A stretch of DNA of 64,000 nucleotides from contig CAWIQF010000015.1 of the NCBI GenBank assembly GCA_963838205.1, forward strand, positions 372,001 to 436,000, given 5' to 3'. A program made the position numbers and the translations under genes. This DNA is from CAIVVT01 sp963838205 (GTDB lineage: Bacteria; Acidobacteriota; Terriglobia; Bryobacterales; Bryobacteraceae). Shown piece by piece: positions 1 to 8,583 of this stretch. Within the stretch, counting starts at the first letter, position 1. Each line of letters opens with the position of its first letter. The notes under the pieces are model-generated. The model had not been told where the DNA came from and searched no databases. It saw only the letters and a list, made by a program, of their open reading frames with translations.

Positions 1-495
1 GTCAGTGCCAGCCACCTTTTCAAAGTCGCCACGGAATTGTCTCTGGGCGAGTACCTGCAACTCGGCCATGGCGAGGAGCAGAGCGGGGGGCGCGCGAAAA
101 AGGCGATCCTGGCCAATGCGCTCGAAGCCCTGATTGCCGCCATTTACATTGACGGCGGATTGGAGCCGAGCCGCCGCTTTGTGGAATCTCTGATCCTCGA
201 AACAGGCCTGAGCGGCGAATTCCAGAACGACGTGGAACTCGACGCCAAGAGCGCTTTGCAGGAACTGGCACAGTCGCGGAAGCTCCCAATTCCGCGCTAT
301 CAGATCGTCCACCAGAAGGGGCCGGAGCACGCCAAGTTGTTCACCGTGGAGGCGCGCGTGGGCAAACAATTCGCGGCCCGCGCCGAGGGTCCATCCAAGA
401 AAGCCGCCGGGCAGATGGCGGCGGCGCTGGTGATCGAACAACTGCGCGACCACAATGGAGTTGAGCCTGGAGCCGAGGGCGGCGGCGAGGAATGA
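1..495 (+). CDS. rnc: Ribonuclease III, 5'-truncated by window edge
   Basis: C-terminal part of RNase III, the double-strand-specific endonuclease that processes rRNA precursors. Reading frame 1 is open from the first base, so the start codon lies outside the window; the in-frame TTG at 37 is not the real start. Visible are the end of the nuclease domain with the second acidic motif (ALIAAIYIDGG, whose preceding Glu is a metal-binding residue in the family) and a complete double-stranded-RNA-binding domain (from about DAKSALQELAQ to AAALVIEQL). A short acidic Gly/Glu tail follows. The downstream genes are on the opposite strand, so rnc ends its transcription unit here. Confidence 0.95.
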   Translation, partial: VSASHLFKVATELSLGEYLQLGHGEEQSGGRAKKAILANALEALIAAIYIDGGLEPSRRFVESLILETGLSGEFQNDVELDAKSALQELAQSRKLPIPRYQIVHQKGPEHAKLFTVEARVGKQFAARAEGPSKKAAGQMAAALVIEQLRDHNGVEPGAEGGGEE

Positions 496-535
496 GCGCG
501 GCGAGAACGCGCTGGGCTGACGTCCGGCCTGAGAG

Positions 536-1327
536 TCAATGGTTGTCGGGATAGTGCGCTGGTTCTCCCAGCGCGCCCTCGACCGTCAGCACTACGATAT
601 CCACGCGCCGGTTGCGCGCGCGGCCTTCGGGCGTGTCGTTCGAGGCCACCGGAGCCGTGTCGGCGAAGCCGGCGATGGACATCCGTTCCTGCGGCAGGCG
701 AAATTCCGCGGTGAACATGTCCATCAACGCGATACTGCGCGCGGCGGAGAGTTCCCAGTTGCTGCGGAAGCGGGCGTTGTGGATCGGAATCGCGTCCGTA
801 TGGCCCTCGAGCCGGATCGGGTTGGGCAGCGGCGCCAGGTTGCCGGCGATCTTTTCGAGCATCGGCTTCGCATTCGGCAGAATCGTATTGTCTCCCGATG
901 GAAAGAACGAGGATTCCAGCAGGCTGATGATCATGCCGCGCCGTTCCAGCCGGATCTCCAGACGCCCCTCCTTGATCTCCTTCTCAAGCGATTTGTTCAA
1001 TTGAACCATCGAGGGCAGCAGTTCCACGCCGTTGGAGCCTTGGGTCGAGCTCTGCTTGGGCGCCGCAACCTGAAGCGGACCTGGCGCTGAATCCGGGGCC
1101 GAGGGCAGCGCGCCGCTGGCACTGATCAGGTTCAAGAGTTCCTCCTGGACGCGACGGTCGCCGATGGCCGCCCGGAAGGATGCGGCGATCAGGTGCACCT
1201 CTTTCTGGTTGGCCGTCGAATGGGCGTAGAGGACGACGAAGAAGGCGAACAGGAGGGTGACGAAGTCGGCGTAAGAAACGAGCCAGCGTTCGCGGCTTCC
1301 GCCGTGAGGCTGCGTGAAGGCCTTCAT
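536..1327 (-). CDS. motB: Flagellar stator protein MotB (OmpA-type C-terminus)
   Basis: 263 residues. MotB anchors the flagellar stator to peptidoglycan and carries the ion-binding aspartate. The N-terminus has the short cytoplasmic stretch, then one membrane segment with the conserved Asp at about residue 21 (SYADFVTLLFAFF). The C-terminal half is an OmpA-like peptidoglycan-binding domain (LEGHTDAIP, ELSAARS, RARNRRVDI). The start at 1327 is chosen because the longer frame upstream runs through motA; from here the spacing to the motA stop is one base, a typical coupled arrangement. It is the last gene of the flbD-motA-motB unit. Confidence 0.93.
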   Translation of the reverse strand: MKAFTQPHGGSRERWLVSYADFVTLLFAFFVVLYAHSTANQKEVHLIAASFRAAIGDRRVQEELLNLISASGALPSAPDSAPGPLQVAAPKQSSTQGSNGVELLPSMVQLNKSLEKEIKEGRLEIRLERRGMIISLLESSFFPSGDNTILPNAKPMLEKIAGNLAPLPNPIRLEGHTDAIPIHNARFRSNWELSAARSIALMDMFTAEFRLPQERMSIAGFADTAPVASNDTPEGRARNRRVDIVVLTVEGALGEPAHYPDNH

Positions 1328-1328
1328 G

Positions 1329-2156
1329 TCATGCCTCAATGCGGCCGGAAGCGGCCAACGGGCGAGCGGCGCCGGACGAGTCCGTCTTGTGCGTGATGAA
1401 GCACTCGATCTTATCGCGCAACAGATTAGGATTGAGGGCTTCGGCGAGAGACAGCGATCCGAGCAGAATGAGTTCCATCCGCTCGCGGGCCCGGCCGGCG
1501 TGGGAGCGCAGCTTGGCCGCGGCCGGCAGGAGGAACAGGTTGGCGATGCCGACACCGTATATCGTGGCTACGAAGGCGGCGGCGATGCCCCGGCCGACCA
1601 GTTTCGTGTCGTCGATCCGGCCCATCGTGATAATCAGCCCGAGCACGGCGCCGATGATGCCGATGGTCGGCGCAAAGCCGCCGGCCGATTCCAGGACCTG
1701 CGCGTCGCGTTCCATGTGGCGCGACTCGACCTCGATCTCGGTTTCAAGAATGGCCCGGATGGTTTTCGGCTCGACGCCGTCCACAGCCAGGCTGACCCCT
1801 TTGCGGAGCAGCGGTTCCGAGATGCGGTTGGCTTCGTCCTCGAGCGAGACCAGCCCGGACTTGCGCGACCGCCGGGAGAGGCTCATGATCTCTTCAACCA
1901 GCGGCTCACACTCGCCGGACCGCTCGCCGAACACGAAACGCAGGGCGCGCAGCGCCGAGATCACTTCGCCCGCCGGGTGCGCCACCAGGGTCGCGCCGAT
2001 GCAGCCGCCGAAAACGATGAGCGCGGCGGATGTGCCGAGGATGGCGTAAGGGCTGCCTCCTTCCAGCAGGAACCCGCCCAGCATCCCGCACGCGGCCAGC
2101 AGCAGTCCCGCCAGCGTGGCGAAATCGGGCCGGCTCCGATTACCGGTCCTACTCAT
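1329..2156 (-). CDS. motA: Flagellar stator protein MotA
   Basis: 275 residues, four predicted membrane segments. MotA forms the ion-driven ring around MotB. The family signature PTIGIIGAVLGLIITMG lies in the third membrane segment, and the large cytoplasmic loop is present (residues about 70-150). The ATG at 2156 is preferred over a codon 39 bases upstream (2195) because the hydrophobic N-terminus begins shortly after it; both remain possible. Adjacent motB starts one base after this stop. Upstream flbD and its sigma-28 promoter suggest expression late in the flagellar cascade. Confidence 0.93.
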   Translation of the reverse strand: MSRTGNRSRPDFATLAGLLLAACGMLGGFLLEGGSPYAILGTSAALIVFGGCIGATLVAHPAGEVISALRALRFVFGERSGECEPLVEEIMSLSRRSRKSGLVSLEDEANRISEPLLRKGVSLAVDGVEPKTIRAILETEIEVESRHMERDAQVLESAGGFAPTIGIIGAVLGLIITMGRIDDTKLVGRGIAAAFVATIYGVGIANLFLLPAAAKLRSHAGRARERMELILLGSLSLAEALNPNLLRDKIECFITHKTDSSGAARPLAASGRIEA

Positions 2157-2213
2157 GGGGCCCGCCCGTCCAGCCTCCAGGCCGGTCTTGTCCAATCCTC
2201 CCGGGAGAAAGCT

Positions 2214-2435
2214 CTACCTGGTTTCGCGTGGAGCGGATTCCGCCGGATCTCGCGGACTGAAAACCCGTTTTTTGAATGCGACAACTTCATCGATCACCTT
2301 CTCCGGCGCCTCCTGCACGACGATGCGCGCACCCGAAGCGAGTGTCAGCACCGTGTCCGGAGTCGTCTCCATTTCCTGGATGAGATCCGGGTTGAGGTAA
2401 AACGGCTCGTAGTTCAGACGGGTCAGCTGGATCAT
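2214..2435 (-). CDS. flbD: FlbD family flagellar protein
   Basis: 73 residues. Matches the small FlbD family that commonly sits next to motA in flagellar operons (not the Caulobacter transcription factor of the same name). Diagnostic residues are the start MIQLTRLNYEPFYLNPDLI and the TPDTVLTL segment followed by a VV-E-APEKVIDEVVAFK helix. The long open frame upstream is non-coding in character, so the start is placed at 2435, just downstream of the sigma-28-type promoter at 2452-2478. Function in the family is poorly defined; it is presumed to assist flagellar assembly or motility. Confidence 0.85.
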   Translation of the reverse strand: MIQLTRLNYEPFYLNPDLIQEMETTPDTVLTLASGARIVVQEAPEKVIDEVVAFKKRVFSPRDPAESAPRETR

Positions 2436-2451
2436 ACCTTCGCTAACCGCC

Positions 2452-2478
2452 TTATCGGCACTGAGGAGGGATTCTTTA
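2452..2478 (-). promoter_or_regulatory. Sigma-28 (FliA)-type flagellar promoter
   Basis: On the minus strand the sequence reads TAAAGAAT, 11 bases, GCCGATAA. The -10 box is identical to the enterobacterial FliA consensus (8 of 8), the -35 box matches TAAAGTTT at 6 of 8, and the 11-base spacer is exact. It lies between the MerR-type gene stop and flbD and would start transcription about ten bases before the flbD ATG, leaving a very short leader. Expected targets are flbD, motA and motB, which are class-3-like motility genes. Confidence 0.82.
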
Positions 2479-2491
2479 GCGCGGAGCGGGA

Positions 2492-2899
2492 TCAGCCCAA
2501 AAGTCCGGCAATGGCAAGCAGCTCGTTGCGCACCAGGCGCACCTGGGCGAGCCACTCGGGGCGCTGGTCGAACAGCAGTCCCTGGGCCGCGGCAACGCGC
2601 GCCGCCGCGGGCGTCTGGCGCGCGCTGAGCTTGCGTTTCTGCAGGTACTCGCGGGCGCCCTGGATGGTGAACTTCTGGTCGTAGAGCAGGCGCTTGAGTT
2701 CCAGAACCAGCTCCACGTCCTTGCGCCGGTACAGCCGCTGATTGGAACCCGACTTCTTCGGCGAGAGCAATGAGAATTCGGATTCCCAATACCGCAGCAC
2801 GTGCGCTTTCAGCCCGGCCAGGCGGCACACGTCGCCGATACGGAAATAGAGCCGGTCCGGAATCTGGACCGAGGATGGAGAAGTGGCCGCGGTCGCCAT
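2492..2899 (-). CDS. MerR family transcriptional regulator
   Basis: 135 residues. The N-terminal half is a MerR-type winged helix: YFRIGDVCRLAGLKAHVLRY, then the wing with NQRLYRRKDVELVLELKRLL and the GAREYL helix. No cysteine or metal-binding effector domain is present; the C-terminus is a short helical tail, as in the metal-independent MerR group found next to stress or division genes. The ATG at 2899 is used because the upstream extension overlaps the divergent rlmB promoter area. It precedes the flagellar unit but the sigma-28 promoter lies between them, so co-transcription is only partial at most. Confidence 0.82.
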   Translation of the reverse strand: MATAATSPSSVQIPDRLYFRIGDVCRLAGLKAHVLRYWESEFSLLSPKKSGSNQRLYRRKDVELVLELKRLLYDQKFTIQGAREYLQKRKLSARQTPAAARVAAAQGLLFDQRPEWLAQVRLVRNELLAIAGLLG

Positions 2900-3035
2900 A
2901 AAGAAAGTTAAACCTTGCTCCCGGCGGGTTGGCCCGCTTACAGACATAGTAAAGAATGGCGCGCACGAGGTCAACCATTTTCCATCCATCTTGTTTCATA
3001 CCCCAGGCCGCGCGCGGGCTGCTAGGATAAGCGGC

Positions 3036-3770
3036 GTGCAACTGATAGCGGGTATCCATCCGGTTCGGGAAGCGTTGCGCGCCGGGCGCGCGCTGGAGCG
3101 GGTGCATGTGCTGCGCGGCGCCGGCGGCGCGCGGCTGCAGGAGATCGTCGACCTATGCCGCGAGCGGCGCATTCCGGTCCGGTTCGAGAACAAGGAGAGC
3201 CTGGACCGCCTGGTGAAGGAGACGCCGCATCAGGGCGTGGTCGCCTTCGGCGCAGCGCACAACTACGCGCCGCTCGAGCAATTCCTGGATTCCGACGGGC
3301 TGCTGGTAATTCTCGATGGCGTCGAGGATCCGCACAACCTGGGCGCCATTGTCCGCAGCGCGCACGCCGCCGGCGCGCTGGCCGTCGTGCTGCCGGAGCG
3401 CCGCTCAGCGCCGCTGAGCGAAACCGTGGCCAAGGCGGCAGCGGGCGCGCTCTCGATTCTGCCGGTGGTGCGGGTGGGTAATTTGAACCAGGCGCTCGAA
3501 CAGTTGAAGGAGCACGGCTTCTGGACCTATGGCCTGGACGCGGGCGGCGACCGTTTGTACACGGAAGCCGGCTTCGCCGCACGATCGGCGCTGGTAGTGG
3601 GCGGCGAAGGCGCGGGCTTGCACGAGCATGTCAAACGGAAATGCGACTTCCTGTTGCGCATCCCGATGGCCGGGCAAATCGCCTCGCTCAACGTCTCCGT
3701 GGCGACAGGAGTCGTGCTATTCGAATGGGCCCGCGGGCGCGGGTTTTCAGGGGGATCGGGAGCCGCATAG
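3036..3770 (+). CDS. rlmB: 23S rRNA (guanosine-2'-O-)-methyltransferase RlmB / TrmH family
   Basis: 244 residues. SpoU/TrmH-family SAM-dependent RNA 2'-O-methyltransferase. An N-terminal substrate-binding domain (IAGIHPVREAL) is followed by the SPOUT knot with the three conserved motifs: ILDGVEDPHNLGAIVRSA, VVGGEGAGLHE and IPMAGQIASLNVSVA. Length and the N-terminal domain fit RlmB, which methylates G2251 of 23S rRNA in E. coli, although other TrmH members look alike. Start is a GTG at 3036 with AGGA eight bases upstream; the longer frame would overlap the divergent MerR gene. Confidence 0.88.
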   Translation: MQLIAGIHPVREALRAGRALERVHVLRGAGGARLQEIVDLCRERRIPVRFENKESLDRLVKETPHQGVVAFGAAHNYAPLEQFLDSDGLLVILDGVEDPHNLGAIVRSAHAAGALAVVLPERRSAPLSETVAKAAAGALSILPVVRVGNLNQALEQLKEHGFWTYGLDAGGDRLYTEAGFAARSALVVGGEGAGLHEHVKRKCDFLLRIPMAGQIASLNVSVATGVVLFEWARGRGFSGGSGAA

Positions 3771-3784
3771 TACAATCAGGGTTC

Positions 3785-5479
3785 ATGAGATCCCAGCGGC
3801 TTGCGGCGTCAGTCGCGCTGATTCTCACACTGCTCATCGCGGCCTCCGGCCGGGAGCCGGTGCGGGCCCGCCAGGCAATGGTGGTGGCCCAGGAACCGAA
3901 CGCCGCCGATGTCGGTGTTACAGTTTTAAAATCTGGCGGCAATGCCGTGGATGCCGCGGTCGCGGTGGCTTTCACTCTCGCGGTCACGCATCCCTTCGCA
4001 GGCAATATCGGCGGCGGCGGCTTCCTGCTGCTGCGCCTGGCCGACGGGCGCGCGACGTTCATCGACTTCCGCGAGGCGGCGCCCGGCGCGGCCACGCACG
4101 ATATGTATCTGGATGCGTCGGGCCAGCCGACGCGGGACAGCCTGGTCGGCTGGCGTGCGGCCGGTGTGCCGGGCACCGTGCGCGGGTTGGAACTGGCGCA
4201 TAAGAAATACGGCCGCAAACCGTGGGCGGAACTTCTGCAGCCGGCGATCGAGCTCGCCGCCCAGGGATTCGAACTCTCCTACTCTACGGCAAAGTCGATT
4301 TGCGGCTCATCCGGATTGCTGGAGCGGTTCCCCGATTCCAAACGCATTTTCCTGCGGCTGAACGGACTCAAAGCGAGCGGCTGTCCCGAACCCGGCGAGA
4401 AACTGGTGCAGCCCGAACTGGCCCGCACGCTCGAGCGCATCGCCCGCCACGGCGCGGAGGATTTTTACGTCGGAGAGACGGCGCAACGGCTGGCCGCGCA
4501 GATGCAGGCCAACGGCGGGCTGATCACACTCGCGGACCTGAAGAACTACCAGGCGGTCGAGCGTCGGCCGCTAGCGGGCGTTTACAAAGGTTACGGCGTG
4601 CTTACCGCGCCGCCTCCTTCCTCGGGCGGCGTCGCGCTGCTCGAAATGCTGGGCCTGCTCGAGGGCACAGGTTACGAGAAGCCCGGCGCCGGCTCTGCCG
4701 CGTCCACGCATTACCTGGCCGAAGTGATGCGCCGGGCCTACGCCGACCGCGCCGAGTTCCTCGGCGATTCGGATTTCGTTCACGTCCCGGTGTCGGGTCT
4801 GCTCAATCCGCGCTACCTCGCCGGGCTGCGCGCGACCATCGATCCGGCTCGCGCGACCCCCAGCACGGTGATCGGGCACGGCGCCGCGCCGCAGTTCGAA
4901 TCCGGCCAGACGACCCATTTCAACGTCATCGACGCGGACGGCAACGCGGTCGCGCTGACCTATACGTTGAACGGCGGCTATGGCAACGGCGTCACCGTGC
5001 CCGGCCTCGGCTTCCTGCTCAACAACGAAATGGACGACTTCGCCGCCAAGCCCGGCACGCCCAATCTGTTCGGCCTGATTCAGGGCGAAGCCAACGCCAT
5101 CGCGCCCCGCAAGCGCCCGTTGTCCTCCATGACGCCGACCATCGTCACGCGCGACGGCAAGCTCTACATGGTCGTCGGAGCGCCCGGCGGCGCGCGCATC
5201 ATCAACGGCGTCCTGCAGGTCATTCTCAACGTCATCGACTGGAAAATGGATGTGCAGCAGGCGGTGGACCAGCCGCGTCTGCACCATCAATGGAAACCGG
5301 ATCGCATTTGCCTGGAGCGCGGCTTTTCGCCGGACACGATCGAATTGCTCCGCAAAATGGGCCACGAGGTCGAGCCGGACTCCGGCGCAGTGGCTTCGGT
5401 GGAGGCCCTGCTAGTCGATGGCGGATGGATTCAAGGGGCGCGGAACGGCCGTTCCGACGGGAAGGCCACGGGGTACTGA
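3785..5479 (+). CDS. ggt: Gamma-glutamyltransferase, exported
   Basis: 564 residues. Periplasmic Ntn hydrolase that cleaves gamma-glutamyl bonds such as in glutathione and transfers the glutamyl group. A signal peptide (residues 1 to about 26) precedes the large subunit, with the glycine-rich GNIGGGGFLLL segment. The proenzyme is cut at the TTH motif: Thr376 would become the N-terminal nucleophile of the small subunit (QTTHFNVIDADGNAVAL). PLSSMTPTIV and GAPGGARI of the small subunit are also present. Start at 3785 excludes a long unrelated extension that overlaps rlmB. First of a closely packed plus-strand series. Confidence 0.93.
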   Translation: MRSQRLAASVALILTLLIAASGREPVRARQAMVVAQEPNAADVGVTVLKSGGNAVDAAVAVAFTLAVTHPFAGNIGGGGFLLLRLADGRATFIDFREAAPGAATHDMYLDASGQPTRDSLVGWRAAGVPGTVRGLELAHKKYGRKPWAELLQPAIELAAQGFELSYSTAKSICGSSGLLERFPDSKRIFLRLNGLKASGCPEPGEKLVQPELARTLERIARHGAEDFYVGETAQRLAAQMQANGGLITLADLKNYQAVERRPLAGVYKGYGVLTAPPPSSGGVALLEMLGLLEGTGYEKPGAGSAASTHYLAEVMRRAYADRAEFLGDSDFVHVPVSGLLNPRYLAGLRATIDPARATPSTVIGHGAAPQFESGQTTHFNVIDADGNAVALTYTLNGGYGNGVTVPGLGFLLNNEMDDFAAKPGTPNLFGLIQGEANAIAPRKRPLSSMTPTIVTRDGKLYMVVGAPGGARIINGVLQVILNVIDWKMDVQQAVDQPRLHHQWKPDRICLERGFSPDTIELLRKMGHEVEPDSGAVASVEALLVDGGWIQGARNGRSDGKATGY

Positions 5480-5483
5480 AAGC

Positions 5484-6314
5484 ATGCAACATGCCCTCTC
5501 GACGCATCTGCTAATCAACCACCGGCTGAACACGCTGTGGCTGGAGCGGATCTGGGATGCGGGCATTCCAGCCGTCGAGATTTTCTGCGCGCGGCAGCAC
5601 TTCGACTACCGCAACAAAGAGCAGGTGCATGAGCTGGCCTGCTGGTTCCGCGATTCCGAACTGCGGCTCCACTCGCTGCATTCGCCGATGTACACCGACG
5701 ACTGCTGGGGGCGCACCGGGCCCGGCTCCGTGGTCACGCTCACCGAGACTTCCAAGCCCAAACGCCTGGCCTGCGTCGACGAAATCAAGCGCGCGCTCGA
5801 AGTCGCCGAAACCATCCCCTTCCAATACCTCGTTCAGCACCTCGGCGTCGGCGGCGAAGAATACGACGAGAGCAAACTCGACGCGGCCTTCGCGGCGCTC
5901 GAGGACCTGATGCTGTTCGCGCGCAATCGCGGCGTTCAGATCCTGCTCGAGAACATTCCCAACCGGATCTCGACTCCCGAACGGCTGCGCCATTTTCTCG
6001 GCATCACGCACCTTGACTTGGGGTACTGCCTCGACTTGGGCCACGCGCACATGGACGAGGGCGTCGAGGCGGCGTTCCACAGCATGCAGGAGCGCATCCG
6101 CTCGACGCACGTCCACGACAATGACGCTCAGAACGACACGCACCTGTTCCCGCTGCTCGCGTCCGGCGGCTCCATCGACTGGAAACGCGCGATGGAATTG
6201 CTGCGGACGCGCGCCGATCAATACCCATTACTGCTGGAGCTGCGCAGCTCGCCCGAGTTTCCCAATCCGCTCGCAGCGGCGCGCGAAGTCTTCGAGAAAC
6301 TGGAGGCGCTTTGA
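5484..6314 (+). CDS. Sugar phosphate isomerase/epimerase family (TIM barrel)
   Basis: 276 residues. Xylose-isomerase-like TIM barrel of the AP-endonuclease-2 fold. Metal-ligand positions of the family can be recognised: VEIF near the N-terminus, QHLG, LLENIPN, CLDLGHAHM, STHVHDND and LLELR near the C-terminus. The fold covers isomerases, epimerases and endonuclease IV; the absence of DNA-binding loops and the neighbours favour a sugar or inositol-type substrate, but the substrate cannot be named. It starts five bases after ggt and its stop overlaps the asnS start by one base. Confidence 0.78.
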   Translation: MQHALSTHLLINHRLNTLWLERIWDAGIPAVEIFCARQHFDYRNKEQVHELACWFRDSELRLHSLHSPMYTDDCWGRTGPGSVVTLTETSKPKRLACVDEIKRALEVAETIPFQYLVQHLGVGGEEYDESKLDAAFAALEDLMLFARNRGVQILLENIPNRISTPERLRHFLGITHLDLGYCLDLGHAHMDEGVEAAFHSMQERIRSTHVHDNDAQNDTHLFPLLASGGSIDWKRAMELLRTRADQYPLLLELRSSPEFPNPLAAAREVFEKLEAL

Positions 6315-7627
6315 TGTCTGAATACCGCCGCATCCGCGTGGCCGATGCAGGGGCCCACGTCGGCGAGCCTGTTGAGATCGCGGGCTGGCTCTACAATCTC
6401 CGCAAGTCCGGCAAAATCATTTTTCCGCTGGTCCGTGACGGCAGCGGCATCCTGCAGGGCGTCGCCCTGAAGTCGAGCGTCGCGCCGGAAGTCTTCGAGA
6501 TGTTGAAGGACCTGACGCAGGAGTCCTCGCTCATGATTCGCGGGCGCCTGCGCGCCGAGGAGCGCGCTCCGGGCGGCTACGAGATGGACGTCGAGAGCGC
6601 GGAACTGGTGCAGCGCGTCCCGGAGGAGACGCCCTATCCGATCACGCCCAAGGAGCACGGCATCGAGTTCCTGATGGACCACCGCCACCTGTGGCTACGC
6701 AGCCGCCGCCAGCACGCCATCCTGCGCGTGCGTCACGAAATCGTCAAGGCGATTCGCGACTATTTCGACTCCAACGGCTTCACGCTGGTCGATACGCCGA
6801 TCTTCACGCCGGCCGCGTGCGAGGGCACGACCACGCTGTTCGAGGTGGATTATTTCGAGGACGAGAAGGTCTACCTGACGCAGTCCGGGCAGCTGTACAA
6901 CGAGGCCACCGCGATGGCCTTCGGCAAGGTCTACTGCTTCGGCCCGACTTTCCGCGCCGAGAAGTCGAAGACGCGCCGCCACCTCACCGAGTTCTGGATG
7001 GTCGAGCCCGAGATGGCTTACGCCACGCTCGCCGACGTCCAGCGCGTGGCCGAGGAGTTGATCTGCTTCATCGTGCAGCGCGTCCTGGAGCACCGCCAGC
7101 CGGAGCTGCAGACGCTGGAACGCGACGTCTCCAAACTGGAATCCGTTAAGCCGCCATTTCCACGCATGAGCTACGACGATGCGGTGAAAATCCTGCAAGC
7201 CAAGGGCAGCGAGATTCAGTGGGGCGGCGATTTCGGCGGCACCGACGAGACCATCCTGAGCGAAGGCCTGGACCGGCCGCTGATGGTCGATCGCTATCCC
7301 GCCGGGATCAAAGCGTTCTACTTCGAGCCCGATCCCGAGCGCCCCGAAGTCGTGCTGGGCGTCGATGTGCTGGCCAGCGAAGGCTACGGCGAAATGATCG
7401 GCGGCGGCCAGCGCGTACATGACCTGGCGCTGCTCGAAAAACGACTGGCCGAGCACAACCTGCCGCCCGAGGCCTTCAACTGGTACCTCGACCTGCGGCG
7501 CTTCGGCGGCGTTCCGCATGGCGGATTCGGCATGGGCGTCGAGCGCGCCGTGGCCTGGCTGTGCGGCCTCGATCACATTCGTGAAACCATCGCCTTCCCA
7601 CGCATGCTGTACCGCACGCGTCCCTAG
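6314..7627 (+). CDS. asnS: Asparaginyl-tRNA synthetase
   Basis: 437 residues. Class II aminoacyl-tRNA synthetase charging tRNA-Asn. An N-terminal OB-fold anticodon-binding domain (GWLYNLRKSGKIIFPLVRDG) is followed by the catalytic core with motif 1 (near DTPIFTPAACEGTTTLFEV), motif 2 (FRAEKSKTRRHLTEFWMVE) and motif 3 (GFGMGVERAVAWL). The KTRRHLTEFWMVEPE form of motif 2 is characteristic of AsnRS rather than bacterial AspRS, and the large GAD insert of bacterial AspRS is missing. The ATG at 6314 overlaps the previous stop by one base; a TTG three bases earlier is less likely. Confidence 0.92.
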   Translation: MSEYRRIRVADAGAHVGEPVEIAGWLYNLRKSGKIIFPLVRDGSGILQGVALKSSVAPEVFEMLKDLTQESSLMIRGRLRAEERAPGGYEMDVESAELVQRVPEETPYPITPKEHGIEFLMDHRHLWLRSRRQHAILRVRHEIVKAIRDYFDSNGFTLVDTPIFTPAACEGTTTLFEVDYFEDEKVYLTQSGQLYNEATAMAFGKVYCFGPTFRAEKSKTRRHLTEFWMVEPEMAYATLADVQRVAEELICFIVQRVLEHRQPELQTLERDVSKLESVKPPFPRMSYDDAVKILQAKGSEIQWGGDFGGTDETILSEGLDRPLMVDRYPAGIKAFYFEPDPERPEVVLGVDVLASEGYGEMIGGGQRVHDLALLEKRLAEHNLPPEAFNWYLDLRRFGGVPHGGFGMGVERAVAWLCGLDHIRETIAFPRMLYRTRP

Positions 7628-7650
7628 CCCGGCCGAGGCAGTTGAACTTT

Positions 7651-8583
7651 ATGGCAACGAAATCGAAAGACAGCCGTCGCACCGTGGCCATCATCGGCGC
7701 GCCGCTCGATCTGGGCGCCGGACGCCGCGGCGTCGACATGGGCCCATCGGCGCTGCGGGTGGCCAACCTGAATGCGCGCATCGAGAGCCTCGGCTTCCAC
7801 GTCGAGGACCTCGGCAACGTGGCCGTGGAACAGCCCGAAAGCGCGCACCCGGGCCACAGGCGGGCGCGCTATCTGCAACATATCGCCGCCACCTGCCGCG
7901 AACTGGCCGCACGCGTCGAATCGGCCGTGGAGCGCGGCTGGTTCCCACTGGTGCTCGGCGGCGACCACTCGGTGGCCATCGGCACGGTCAGCGGCATGTC
8001 GAACGCGCTGCGTAAGCGCAACGAGAAGCTTGGAGTGATCTGGCTGGACGCGCATTCGGATATGAACACGCCCCAGACTTCACCCAGCGGCAATGTCCAC
8101 GGCATGCCGCTGGCGTGCCTGATCGGCTATGGACCCAAGCAACTCACCGGCCTGTGCGCTTATTCGCCCAAGGTGGATCCCAAGAACGTCGCGCTGGTCG
8201 GCATCCGCGACGTGGACCTGACCGAGCGCCCGATCGTGAAGCGTTCCGGCGTGACCGTCTATACGATGCGCGACGTCGATGAGCGCGGCATGCGGACGGT
8301 CATGCGCGAGGCCATTCTGCGGGCCTCCGACGGAACCGCCGGCATCCACGTTTCACTCGACATGGATGGCGTGGACCCGGACGAGGCGCCCGGCGTCGGA
8401 ACGCCCGTGCGCGGCGGTTTCAGTTACCGCGAGGCGCACCTGGCGATGGAGATCCTCAACGATTCCGGCCTCGTCCGCTCCATGGAGATCGTCGAGGTGA
8501 ACCCGGTTCTCGACGCTGCTAACCGGACCGCCGCTCTGGGCGTCGAACTAGTGATGTCCGCCCTCGGAAAGAGGATTCTGTGA
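7651..8583 (+). CDS. rocF: Arginase (ureohydrolase family)
   Basis: 310 residues. Binuclear manganese hydrolase converting arginine to ornithine and urea. The metal ligands are visible as GGDHSVAIG (His), DAHSDMNTP (Asp-His-Asp) and LDMDGVDPDEAPG (two Asp). The substrate-loop motif SPSGNVHGMPLA is typical of arginases rather than agmatinases, so arginase is preferred. The ATG at 7651 is used; a TTG at 7642 sits closer to the GAGG at 7635 and is an alternative start. Its last bases overlap ddl by four. Confidence 0.88.
   Translation: MATKSKDSRRTVAIIGAPLDLGAGRRGVDMGPSALRVANLNARIESLGFHVEDLGNVAVEQPESAHPGHRRARYLQHIAATCRELAARVESAVERGWFPLVLGGDHSVAIGTVSGMSNALRKRNEKLGVIWLDAHSDMNTPQTSPSGNVHGMPLACLIGYGPKQLTGLCAYSPKVDPKNVALVGIRDVDLTERPIVKRSGVTVYTMRDVDERGMRTVMREAILRASDGTAGIHVSLDMDGVDPDEAPGVGTPVRGGFSYREAHLAMEILNDSGLVRSMEIVEVNPVLDAANRTAALGVELVMSALGKRIL

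Noticed and set aside
1314..2684. 456-codon frame on plus strand over motA/motB
   Set aside because: Antisense shadow in GC-rich DNA; the minus-strand products are clear MotA, MotB and FlbD.
4222..5514. 430-codon frame overlapping ggt
   Set aside because: Arg/Pro/Ala-rich frame-shadow of ggt with no protein features.
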